Shown here one piece after another: positions 9,566 through 17,017 of a stretch of DNA of 64,000 bases (the stretch's first letter is position 1; every line of letters starts with the position of its first letter). A program made the translations under genes and the position numbers. This stretch comes from Rufibacter latericius (lineage in GTDB: Bacteria > Bacteroidota > Bacteroidia > Cytophagales > Hymenobacteraceae). The notes below the pieces were generated by a model. The model did not search any database and was not told the DNA's origin. It saw only the letters and a list, made by a program, of their open reading frames with translations. The DNA lies in NCBI RefSeq assembly GCF_003721515.1, contig NZ_RJJD01000004.1:124001-188000 (forward strand), written 5' to 3'.

Positions 9566-10915
9566 ATGATGAAAAATTATATAAATCTAATTCTAGGCTG
9601 TTTTCTCTGCCTTTTCTTTCTGACCAACTGTGAGGTGGAGGATGATGAAAACCCGGTTTTTGAAAGCACGGCAGTACCCCGCATTTTTGGGTGGTCCACG
9701 GCCAACACTTATACCACCGATATATCAGATTCACTTATCATTGACTTGCAGGTGTCGCCCGCCGAGGGCGCTACTTTCAAATGGTTTGTAGACGGGGTAG
9801 AAGTAGGCACCGGACTACGGTTCAAGTACCTTTTCCCGGAGGCGAAGGACTATACCCTTAAGTTTGAGGCCACCCGCAATGGCGTTACCAATTCCAGAGA
9901 GGCCGGGGTGATTGTCATCAAGCCTTTCGTGCCGAAAACCTACAACAAGAAAATGGTAGGTTTCCTGACGCAGAACGGTTCCATCAATGACGTCAACTTC
10001 GCCAACCTGACGCACTTGGTGATTTCCTCGGCCGTGGTAGGGGAAGTGGCTGGTCAAGCCTCGTTGGTAGACACTACCTTAGAAAACCTGAACATTCCGC
10101 TCATCATCAAAGCGGCGCATAACGCAGGCGTGTACGTGTTGCTGGACGTAACCGGCAACATGGTGACCTTAAACGGCGGCGGCTTATACGCCGATTACGG
10201 CTTCTTCAACGTGGTGAAAGACCCGGCCAAACAGGCCACGGCCATTGCCACCATCATGAAGTTTGCTTCCAACAATGGCTTTGACGGCATCAATGTGTAC
10301 CTCAACAACACCTCCGAAGGCGTTTTAGAGCCGGTTTCCAAAGTAGAGCAGTTTTTCAAGGCCATTCCGGCGGCATTACCTCCCGGACCGAACGGGAAAT
10401 TCTTCTACACCGCCTCGGTACCCGGCGGCTGGACCACCGGCGTGTTGAGCGCCATCGCGAAGGTTCCGGAAATCGATTGGGTGAACATTCAGCCCTACCG
10501 TTATGAGGATTTGGCGCCAACGGCCCATTCTCCTTACTGGGCGGCGACAGACCTGGTGAATACGTGGGTGAACTTCGGGATGCCGAAAGAAAAGATTGTA
10601 CTGGGTATTCCGGCATTCGGTCTGCATTACAAAATGCCCAAAGACGGTACGCAGGTAGGTTGGGGTAATCTATGGCAATACACCACCTATGAAAGCTTTA
10701 GAGACATCCTGCTGAAAGACCCAATGGCGCACACCAAAAATATGCTGAACGTGGATGACGGCATCTACTATGACGGACACCCCGTCATTCAACAGAAAGC
10801 CCAGTTTGTGAAAGACCAGGGATTGGGCGGCCTGATGATGTGGAGCCTGGAAAGCGATACTCCAGACCAGTCTAAGTCCTTGCTGAAAGCCGCCAACACC
10901 GCATTGGGTAACTAG
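9566..10915 (+). CDS. surface lipoprotein with catalytically dead GH18 domain (probable chitin-binding protein)
   Basis: A 449-residue lipoprotein with lipobox LCLFFLTNC (Cys at about 22), then an acidic EVEDDENP linker, a PKD-like beta domain at about 45-125 (VSPAEGATFKWFVDGVEVGTG) and a GH18 barrel from about 130. The barrel's active-site motif reads DGINVYLN at 240-247, so both catalytic Asp positions and the proton-donor Glu are replaced (N243, Y245, N247). The rest of the barrel is well kept, including FTASVPGGW, WVNIQPYRY and GLGGLMMWSLESD. A surface glycan-binding role beside SusD is inferred, comparable to SusE/SusF positions. It is the last gene before a strong hairpin. The remote alternative is a non-canonical hydrolase. 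Confidence 0.85.
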   Translation: MMKNYINLILGCFLCLFFLTNCEVEDDENPVFESTAVPRIFGWSTANTYTTDISDSLIIDLQVSPAEGATFKWFVDGVEVGTGLRFKYLFPEAKDYTLKFEATRNGVTNSREAGVIVIKPFVPKTYNKKMVGFLTQNGSINDVNFANLTHLVISSAVVGEVAGQASLVDTTLENLNIPLIIKAAHNAGVYVLLDVTGNMVTLNGGGLYADYGFFNVVKDPAKQATAIATIMKFASNNGFDGINVYLNNTSEGVLEPVSKVEQFFKAIPAALPPGPNGKFFYTASVPGGWTTGVLSAIAKVPEIDWVNIQPYRYEDLAPTAHSPYWAATDLVNTWVNFGMPKEKIVLGIPAFGLHYKMPKDGTQVGWGNLWQYTTYESFRDILLKDPMAHTKNMLNVDDGIYYDGHPVIQQKAQFVKDQGLGGLMMWSLESDTPDQSKSLLKAANTALGN

Positions 10916-10943
10916 AAGAACTCTAACATTGCTGTCATAAACC

Positions 10944-10995
10944 GTACTCCTGCTTTAAGGCTGTTTTACCCAAAACGACCTTAAAGCAGGAGTAC
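10944..10995 (+). terminator. long hairpin ending the chitin operon; palindrome family copy 2
   Basis: The arms GTACTCCTGCTTTAAGG (10944-10960) and CCTTAAAGCAGGAGTAC (10979-10995) are perfectly complementary. The inner part CTGTTTTACCCAAAACGA continues the stem with one mismatch and one wobble. A short T tract follows (TTTTG). The core CTGTTTT...AAAAC matches the dispersed palindrome family. It lies 29 bp after the pseudo-GH18 stop and probably separates the susCD unit from the next chitinase. Confidence 0.8.
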
Positions 10996-11155
10996 TTTTG
11001 AAAGCCCCAAATTACTTCCTGAAACTACGCTCTACCGGAAAATTGATTCAGGCCGGTTTTCTGAAAAGAAGGTCAGAAACAGATGTGGTATGCATTTTTG
11101 AGTTAGTTTCCGCTAAAGGAGCTTAAAACAAACCGAATTTTTCCTCCCATCCCTT

Positions 11156-12268
11156 ATGATAAAATCTACCAGAATCTTTCTGCTTCTTGCCTTCCTTTCA
11201 TTCACGGTAGCAGCGCAGAAAGCAACTTCGCAGCGCCCCGCTATCATCGCGTATTTCGCCGGAGATGCCGCGCAACTAGATACCTACAACGCCCAGCAAC
11301 TGACGCACATTATCTACTCCTTCGGGCTGCTGGACGGAAACAAACTGAAGCTACGTAACCCCTCAGATTCTGCCGTGCTCCAGAAGATGGTATTGCTCAA
11401 GCAGAAAAATCCGCAGCTGAAAGTGTTGGTGTCTTTAGGCGGATGGGGCGGTTGCGAAACCTGCTCAGATGTATTTTCCACCTCCGTCGGCCGGAAAGAG
11501 TTTGCCGCCTCGGTCAAGAAAATGAACCAGTACTTTGGGGCCGACGGCATTGACCTGGACTGGGAATATCCGGTGGTAGAAGGTTTCCCCGGCCACAAGT
11601 TTGCGCCAGAAGACAAAGACAACTTCACTTCCCTGGTGCAGGAACTGCGCCGCAGCCTGGGCAAGAAGGCCATTATCAGTTTCGCCGCCGGCGGATTCCA
11701 GAAGTTCCTGGACGAAGCAATTGACTGGAAGAAGGTGATGAAAAAAGTGGATTACGTGAACCTGATGACCTATGATTTAGTCAACGGCGGTTCAACTAAA
11801 ACAGGTCACCACACCGCCCTGTATTCCACCCCGCAACAGCCTGAGTCCACCGACAACGCCGTGCAGTACCTTTTGAAGAAAGGCGTGCCTTCAGAAAAGG
11901 TCATCATAGGCGCTGCGTTTTACGGCCGAATTTGGGAACAAGTGCCTAATGTGAACAACGGCCTTTACCAAATGGGGAAATTCAAAACTGCCGAAGCCTT
12001 CAAAGACTTCCCCACGCTTCTCTCTCAGCAACAGGGCTACACCTACCATTGGGACGAGCAAGCCCAGGCGCCTTACCTGTACAATGAAGCGCAAGGACTT
12101 TTCGTGACGTATGATGACCCCCGCTCCATGACCCTCAAGGTGAATTATGTGAAAACCCATAACTTGGGTGGCATCATGTTCTGGCAACTGGCTCAGGATT
12201 CCCCCTCCAACGGCTTGTTGAACGCCATCCATGGAACGGTGGAGGGTGTTTCCAATCCTGGCAAGTAA
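11156..12268 (+). CDS. GH18 chitinase, second copy
   Basis: A 370-residue protein with an N-terminal signal peptide (LLLAFLSFTVAAQ) and a single GH18 barrel from about 25 to 360. The catalytic motif is the classical chitinase form DGIDLDWEYP at 130-139, with E137 as acid, and LMTYDLVNG follows at about 203. There is no sorting tail and no lipobox Cys, so it is probably periplasmic, degrading imported chitooligosaccharides. This division of labour with the sorted GH18 at the locus start is inferred. It follows the operon hairpin and has a 160-bp upstream gap, so it may have its own promoter. Confidence 0.9.
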   Translation: MIKSTRIFLLLAFLSFTVAAQKATSQRPAIIAYFAGDAAQLDTYNAQQLTHIIYSFGLLDGNKLKLRNPSDSAVLQKMVLLKQKNPQLKVLVSLGGWGGCETCSDVFSTSVGRKEFAASVKKMNQYFGADGIDLDWEYPVVEGFPGHKFAPEDKDNFTSLVQELRRSLGKKAIISFAAGGFQKFLDEAIDWKKVMKKVDYVNLMTYDLVNGGSTKTGHHTALYSTPQQPESTDNAVQYLLKKGVPSEKVIIGAAFYGRIWEQVPNVNNGLYQMGKFKTAEAFKDFPTLLSQQQGYTYHWDEQAQAPYLYNEAQGLFVTYDDPRSMTLKVNYVKTHNLGGIMFWQLAQDSPSNGLLNAIHGTVEGVSNPGK

Positions 12269-12358
12269 GTATTACGGGAGACTAGAAAAGCACTGCCAAA
12301 GCCATAAAAGCCATTAGCTGATTTTCGCTCAGATAAATAACTTTAAGGAAATAAACCT

Positions 12359-13420
12359 ATGAACAAACTTCTCCAAGGCGCCTGCCTGCTGGTGTTGAGC
12401 CTTCTGTTTTCCTGCTCAAATCAGAAAAACAGCCCTGAAACAGTTACTGCTTCACCCAGCGAATACTTCGCCCCTGCCGAGCAAGGCGTGCAGGATGGCG
12501 GCGTGCAGATGGTACCCATCCAAACCGCTAAAGGTACCTTCAACGTCTGGACCAAACGCGTAGGCAACAACCCCAAGATGAAGCTGCTGTTGCTCAACGG
12601 AGGTCCCGGCGCCACGCACGAGTACTTTGAGTGCCTGGAGAACTTCCTGCCCGCCGAGGGCATTGAGTTTATCTACTATGACCAACTAGGCTGCGGCAAC
12701 TCAGACAATCCCAAAGACACTACAATGTGGGATTTGGCCCGCTATGTGGAAGAAGTGGAGCAAGTACGCAAAACCTTGAATTTGGGACCCGAGAACTTCT
12801 TTCTGTTAGGCCATTCCTGGGGAGGCATCTTGGCCATGGAGTACGCCTTAAAGTACCAGCAGAACATGAAAGGCCTTATTATCTCTAACATGATGTCCAG
12901 CGCCATTGACTACGGCAAGTACGCCGATGAAGTGCTAGCCAAACAGATGGATCCGCAGGTGCTGGCACAAGTACGCGATATTGAAGCCCGCAAAGATTAC
13001 CAGAACCCCAAGTACATGGAGTTGCTCATGCCGCACTTCTACGCCAAGCACGTGTTGCGCCTGCCCCTGGAAGAATGGCCTGAGCCCGTGAACCGCTCGT
13101 TCGCAAAAATGAACCAGTCGTTTTACGTGACCATGCAAGGCCCCAGCGAGTTCGGAATTTCCGGGAAACTGGAGAAGTGGGACCGCAAAGCCGACCTGAA
13201 GAACATTACCGTGCCTACCTTGTCTGTTGGTGCTGAGTTTGACACCATGGACCCGAAACACATGGAGTGGATGGCCACGCAGGTGCAGAACGGTTCTTAC
13301 CTGTATTGCCCCAAAGGCAGCCACATGGCTTTCTACGATGACCAGCAAACCTACATGAAAGGCCTCATCACCTTCTTGAAAGGCGTGAACGAAGGCAATA
13401 AAGAAGTCAAACTGCAATAA
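12359..13420 (+). CDS. proline iminopeptidase-like alpha/beta hydrolase, lipoprotein
   Basis: A 353-residue protein with lipobox LVLSLLFSC (Cys at about 19). The alpha/beta hydrolase fold follows the proline-specific peptidase pattern: oxyanion region LNGGPGATHE (Asn in place of the usual His of HGGP), YYDQLGCGNSD, nucleophile elbow GHSWGG with Ser153, late Asp in AEFDTMD and His in KGSHMAF. It should remove N-terminal proline or act on a related amide or ester, outside the inner membrane. It lies 91 bp after the chitinase and may or may not be part of that locus. A close terminator follows it. Substrate identity is uncertain within this family. Confidence 0.85.
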   Translation: MNKLLQGACLLVLSLLFSCSNQKNSPETVTASPSEYFAPAEQGVQDGGVQMVPIQTAKGTFNVWTKRVGNNPKMKLLLLNGGPGATHEYFECLENFLPAEGIEFIYYDQLGCGNSDNPKDTTMWDLARYVEEVEQVRKTLNLGPENFFLLGHSWGGILAMEYALKYQQNMKGLIISNMMSSAIDYGKYADEVLAKQMDPQVLAQVRDIEARKDYQNPKYMELLMPHFYAKHVLRLPLEEWPEPVNRSFAKMNQSFYVTMQGPSEFGISGKLEKWDRKADLKNITVPTLSVGAEFDTMDPKHMEWMATQVQNGSYLYCPKGSHMAFYDDQQTYMKGLITFLKGVNEGNKEVKLQ

Positions 13421-13440
13421 CTCACTTCAAACTTGATTTC

Positions 13441-13483
13441 ATGAAAAGAGCCCGGAAACAATTTGCTTCCGGGCTCTTTTCAT
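13441..13483. terminator. bidirectional terminator between convergent genes
   Basis: A perfect 17-bp stem, ATGAAAAGAGCCCGGAA (13441-13457) with TTCCGGGCTCTTTTCAT (13467-13483), and a 9-nt loop. A-rich and T-rich flanks make it usable from both sides, for the peptidase (+) and the FabF gene (-). It shares the word AAAAGAGCCCGGAAAC with the ettA terminator. Confidence 0.85.
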
Positions 13484-13511
13484 GAAAACGCTGTAAAAAC
13501 AGAGATAATCC

Positions 13512-14756
13512 TTACGCGGTAAACTTCTTGAAAATGGCCGTGGCAATGTGCCCTCCAAACCCGAAGGTATTGCTCATGGCGTAGTTCACTTCCTTTGAAA
13601 CTGCTTTGCCTAAAGTCAAGTCAAATTTCGCGCTGAGTTCAGGTTCCGGCTCGGTTACGTTAATGGTAGGCGGAATGATGTTCTCCTGCACGGCCTTGAT
13701 GCACGCAATAGCCTCAATGGCGCCGGCCGCTCCCAGTAGATGTCCCGTCATGGATTTGGTTGCGCTCAAATGCAGGTGCGTGTTGGTCCCGAACACCCGC
13801 TCTACGGCAATCAGCTCGCTCGCGTCTCCAATGGAAGTGGAGGTGGCGTGGCAGTTAAGGTAGTCAATGTCTTCCGGCAAAAGGTTTGCTTCTTTCAGAG
13901 CTTCCATCATGCCCAGGTAGGCGCCTTCGCCTTCGGGGTGAGTCCCAGTGAGGTGGTAGGCATCGGCGGCCATGCCTCCGCCTACTACCTCAGCCAGGAT
14001 GGTGGCGTTGCGTTGCATGGCGCTGTCGTAGCTTTCCAGGATGAGGGCACCGGCCCCTTCGCCCATCACAAAACCGTCACGTTTTACGTCGAAGGGGCGC
14101 GAAGCTGTGGCCGGGTCATCGTTGTGGGTAGACAAGGCCTTGAGCGCGCCAAAGCCGCCCATACCGGTCTCATTGATAGAAGCCTCAGAGCCGCCGGTAA
14201 TAATCATATCGGCTTTGCCCCACTTGATGTAGTTGAAGGCTTCCAGAATGGCGGTGTTGGAACTGGCGCAGGCGGAAACCGTGGCGAAGTTCACGCCCCG
14301 CAGGCCGTATTTCATGGAGATGACGCCCGCCGCGATGTCCACAATCATCTTGGGTACAAAGTACGGGTTGAACCGAGGCGTACCATCACCGGCGCCAAAC
14401 TCCAGAATTTGGTCCTGCAACGTGACAAGGCCGCCGTGGCCGGTGCCCCAGATCACCCCGATGCGGTTGCGGTTCAAGTTCTCAAAGTTGATGTTGGCCA
14501 TCTGCACGGCCTCGGCCACGGAGATGAGCGCATACTGCGTGTACAGGTCGTTCTTGCGGGCTTCGTTCTTGGGCATGAAGTCCAGCGGATTGAAGTTCTT
14601 CAGCTCGCAGGCGAAGCGGGTCTTGAACTTGGAGGCATCAAACCGCGTGATGGGTGCCGCGCCGCTCACCCCGTTTATTAAGGATTGCCAGTATTCTGGG
14701 ACTGTATTCCCGATGGGCGTTAAGGCACCCATGCCGGTGACTACTACTCGTTTCAT
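13512..14756 (-). CDS. fabF: beta-ketoacyl-ACP synthase II-like (FabF family)
   Basis: A 414-residue cytosolic thiolase-fold condensing enzyme. The Cys-His-His catalytic set is complete: C163 in VSACASSN, H303 in NCHATSTSIGD and H339 in KSMTGHLLGAAGAIEA, with K334 and the C-terminal NTFGFGGH loop. It extends acyl-ACP with malonyl-ACP. No acpP or other fab gene is adjacent, and the motif spellings (SACASSN, CHATST) differ from the most common FabF forms. It may therefore be a second FabF paralogue serving a special lipid or a pigment rather than the housekeeping copy. The start MKRVVVTGMG is canonical. Confidence 0.88.
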   Translation of the reverse strand: MKRVVVTGMGALTPIGNTVPEYWQSLINGVSGAAPITRFDASKFKTRFACELKNFNPLDFMPKNEARKNDLYTQYALISVAEAVQMANINFENLNRNRIGVIWGTGHGGLVTLQDQILEFGAGDGTPRFNPYFVPKMIVDIAAGVISMKYGLRGVNFATVSACASSNTAILEAFNYIKWGKADMIITGGSEASINETGMGGFGALKALSTHNDDPATASRPFDVKRDGFVMGEGAGALILESYDSAMQRNATILAEVVGGGMAADAYHLTGTHPEGEGAYLGMMEALKEANLLPEDIDYLNCHATSTSIGDASELIAVERVFGTNTHLHLSATKSMTGHLLGAAGAIEAIACIKAVQENIIPPTINVTEPEPELSAKFDLTLGKAVSKEVNYAMSNTFGFGGHIATAIFKKFTA

Positions 14757-14959
14757 TTCTTGTCTTTTGTAAAGCTGTTCTGCCGGTTGCGACTTCGTTC
14801 TATTCTCTATCTTTCATTCTTGGCAACCGGTTTTCTTTCTCCTGAAAGAGAAAGTATCGGCAAGATACTCGTTCAAAATGAAAAGCGGCACGTACCTTCA
14901 TTCTTCCAACCTGTTTGGTTGTCCTGTCATCCACATTTGAACGCTTGTTTACGCTCCCC

Positions 14960-15865
14960 ATGAAGTTCTTTCTGGCTTTTCTCATCTTCTGTTTTTTCTT
15001 TTGCACCGGTCCTGTTCACGCCCAAACGCAGCCGGCTAAGCTGATTACCTGGCAAGACCTCATGCAACTGCCTACGCCTGCTGCCGGAAAACGCATTGCC
15101 TATGGAACCGACTCGTTGCAGTTTGGAGAACTTCGGGTGCCAGAGGGAAAAGGACCATTCCCGGTGGTAGTGGTCATTCATGGCGGCTGCTGGCTTTCGC
15201 AGTACAATTACCAGTATATGAACCACGTGAGTGCCGCGCTCACCAAAGCCGGTTTTGCCACCTGGAACATTGAGTTCAGGCGCGTAGGAAACCCCGGCGG
15301 AGGCTATCCCGGCACTTTCCAGGATATCGCCCAAGCTACCGATTATGTGCGTGAGCTGGCCAAAGGCTATCCGGTCTCCAGCAAGGACGTGGTGGTGATG
15401 GGCCACTCCGCCGGAGGACATCTGGCCCTCTGGACCGCTGGCCGAAAAGATCTGCCCCTCAGCAGTCCGCTGTACACCAAAAATCCGCTGAAAGTAAAAG
15501 GTGTGGTTTCCTTGGCCGGAATCCCGGATTTAACCACGTACAGTACCGAGAAAGGAAGCTGCAATGCGGCCGTGGAAAAGCTGATGGCTGGTTTGCCTGC
15601 TGCCGTGCCCCAACGCTATGCAGAAACTACACCTTCGCCAGCCCTGGCCTTGAAAATACCCGTGCGAATGATACAGGGTGCCCGTGACCCGATTGTGCCA
15701 GTGAGTCAGGCGCAGAATTTTGTGAATCATTCCTCTTCCAGAAAGAACAATGCGAAGGTTGTGCTGTTGCCCCAGGCTGGGCACTTTGATTTGGTTGCCC
15801 CAATCTCGCCAGTTTGGCCAACCATTGAGCAGGCAGTAAGAGAACTGCTGATAAAACAGAAGTAG
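14960..15865 (+). CDS. secreted alpha/beta hydrolase (esterase/peptidase-like)
   Basis: A 301-residue protein when started at the ATG at 14960, which puts a clean signal peptide first (MKFFLAFLIFCFFFCTGPVHAQ). The longer frame from 14915 would bury it. The fold is the alpha/beta hydrolase of the BD-FAE/Hsl type: oxyanion HGGCW at about 74-78, nucleophile elbow GHSAGGH with Ser150, late Asp in GARDPIV and His in AGHFDLV. It is probably periplasmic or secreted. The natural ester or peptide substrate cannot be read from sequence. It is divergent from the FabF gene, with a 203-bp gap. Confidence 0.85.
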   Translation: MKFFLAFLIFCFFFCTGPVHAQTQPAKLITWQDLMQLPTPAAGKRIAYGTDSLQFGELRVPEGKGPFPVVVVIHGGCWLSQYNYQYMNHVSAALTKAGFATWNIEFRRVGNPGGGYPGTFQDIAQATDYVRELAKGYPVSSKDVVVMGHSAGGHLALWTAGRKDLPLSSPLYTKNPLKVKGVVSLAGIPDLTTYSTEKGSCNAAVEKLMAGLPAAVPQRYAETTPSPALALKIPVRMIQGARDPIVPVSQAQNFVNHSSSRKNNAKVVLLPQAGHFDLVAPISPVWPTIEQAVRELLIKQK

Positions 15866-15975
15866 GAGGGCAGTAGATAGGGAATGCCGTTTCTGAGGCT
15901 GTCGCCTTACTGATTTGCAAACTTCAGGTCATGGAAGGTCCAAGTTGAAAGCTTGAACCTTCATGCATTTTTGAA

Positions 15976-16030
15976 CTTGTGAGCGAACTAGAATGGCGTT
16001 GAATCAGCGGTATTCTAGTTCGCTCACAAG
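15976..16030. repeat. 19-bp perfect inverted repeat
   Basis: CTTGTGAGCGAACTAGAAT (15976-15994) is repeated exactly in reverse complement at 16012-16030, around a 17-nt spacer. There is no T tract at either end, so it is not a classical terminator. It sits 110 bp after the hydrolase stop, in the gap between convergent genes, and is unrelated to the other palindromes here. It could be a large operator, a transcript-end stabiliser or the remnant of a small mobile element. Confidence 0.8.
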
Positions 16031-16112
16031 GTCCATTCAGGATGACAAAGGAGGATAAAAGGAGCAATCATTCTGCCTTGTGCTTACATCACTTCTGAGC
16101 CTGTTTATACCA

Positions 16113-16150
16113 AAAGAGCCTGAAAACGTCTTGTCGTTTTCAAGCTCTTT
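16113..16150. terminator. terminator between convergent hydrolase and YceI genes
   Basis: The arms AAAGAGCCTGAAAACG and CGTTTTCAAGCTCTTT pair with one mismatch and a 6-nt loop. The A and T tracts allow termination from both directions. It lies 20 bp beyond the YceI stop on the minus strand. The left arm is a variant of the AGCCCGGAAAC word. Confidence 0.75.
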
Positions 16151-16170
16151 GCTTCAATGTAAGCAGGTGT

Positions 16171-16878
16171 TTATTGGACCGAAGCGGTGGCTGCTCCGCC
16201 TTGTTTTCTCGCTTCCAAGTCAAGTTCTATGTTCACGGTCTCGGAGATGAACTTGTCGCCCAGGGTTTTGTCGTTGCCGTAGTTCATCTGCCACTGGCGG
16301 CGGTCAATGTTGAAGTTGGCTTCGGCTTCCATGGTATTTTCATCTAGTTCAATGCGCGCCGGGAAGGTGATGTTCTTGGTCACGCCTTTCAACGTGAAGT
16401 TACCGCTCACGCTGAAGTTGGCGCCTTCTACCAGCGAGGTGTCTTTCCCGTCCGCTTTGTAGGGCTCTACTTTGGTTATCTCAAACTTGGCGGTGCCGAA
16501 TTTATCCACGTCAAAGAAATCGCCGCTCAGCAGGTGGGGCTTCAGTTTGGTCTGGAACATCTCCCCCTGCTCTTTCATGGTCAGGGATTTGATATTGATG
16601 GTAAACTCACCGCCGGTAATCTGGTTATCGGCCACTGCTACTGAACCGGAAGTCAACTTGAAGGTGCCCGGGTGGTTCTTGCCTACACCGTTACCGGTAA
16701 ACTCCACCAGGGAAGCGGCGGTGTCTACCGCAAACGTTTGTCCGCTAGCATCAGCCGCTGCTTTTTGGTCGGTAATGGTGGCTTTGTCGCCTTCTTTGGG
16801 AGCCTGGTTGCAGGAAGCTAAGGCCAAACCTGCTGCTAAGGCAAGTCCAGCCGTTCTAAGCGAAAGTGATTTTTTCAT
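16171..16878 (-). CDS. YceI-family lipoprotein
   Basis: A 235-residue protein started at the ATG at 16878, so that the signal MKKSLSLRTAGLALAAGLALASC leads. The frame open 14 codons further upstream would spoil it. The Cys lipobox is followed by a linker and a YceI lipocalin-like domain: FAVDTAASLVEFTGNGVGKNHPGTFKL, GNFTLKGVTKNITFP, DRRQWQMNYGND. YceI proteins bind isoprenoid-type lipids in the periplasm; here it is probably anchored to a membrane. The cargo is unknown. It is monocistronic, with a terminator behind it. Confidence 0.88.
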   Translation of the reverse strand: MKKSLSLRTAGLALAAGLALASCNQAPKEGDKATITDQKAAADASGQTFAVDTAASLVEFTGNGVGKNHPGTFKLTSGSVAVADNQITGGEFTINIKSLTMKEQGEMFQTKLKPHLLSGDFFDVDKFGTAKFEITKVEPYKADGKDTSLVEGANFSVSGNFTLKGVTKNITFPARIELDENTMEAEANFNIDRRQWQMNYGNDKTLGDKFISETVNIELDLEARKQGGAATASVQ

Positions 16879-17017
16879 AGTCGTAAATTGCTTTAGTTTA
16901 TGTAAATACATAAAGTACACTCTGAACGAGGAAAGTCAGTATTTGTTCTATTTCCGGAAAATGTGCCTGAAACGAAGGCAGCACTTTCCTGCCAACTGGT
17001 AAGGCTTAGCGGACGTG

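Noticed and set aside
13740-14681. Open frame of 313 codons on the plus strand opposite the FabF gene
   Set aside because: FabF on the other strand has all catalytic motifs; the opposite frame is His/Val/Gly-rich and without family features.
14783-14830. 8-bp inverted repeat CCGGTTGC ... GCAACCGG upstream of FabF
   Set aside because: The arms are short and 32 bp apart; this is within chance expectation for a 200-bp gap.
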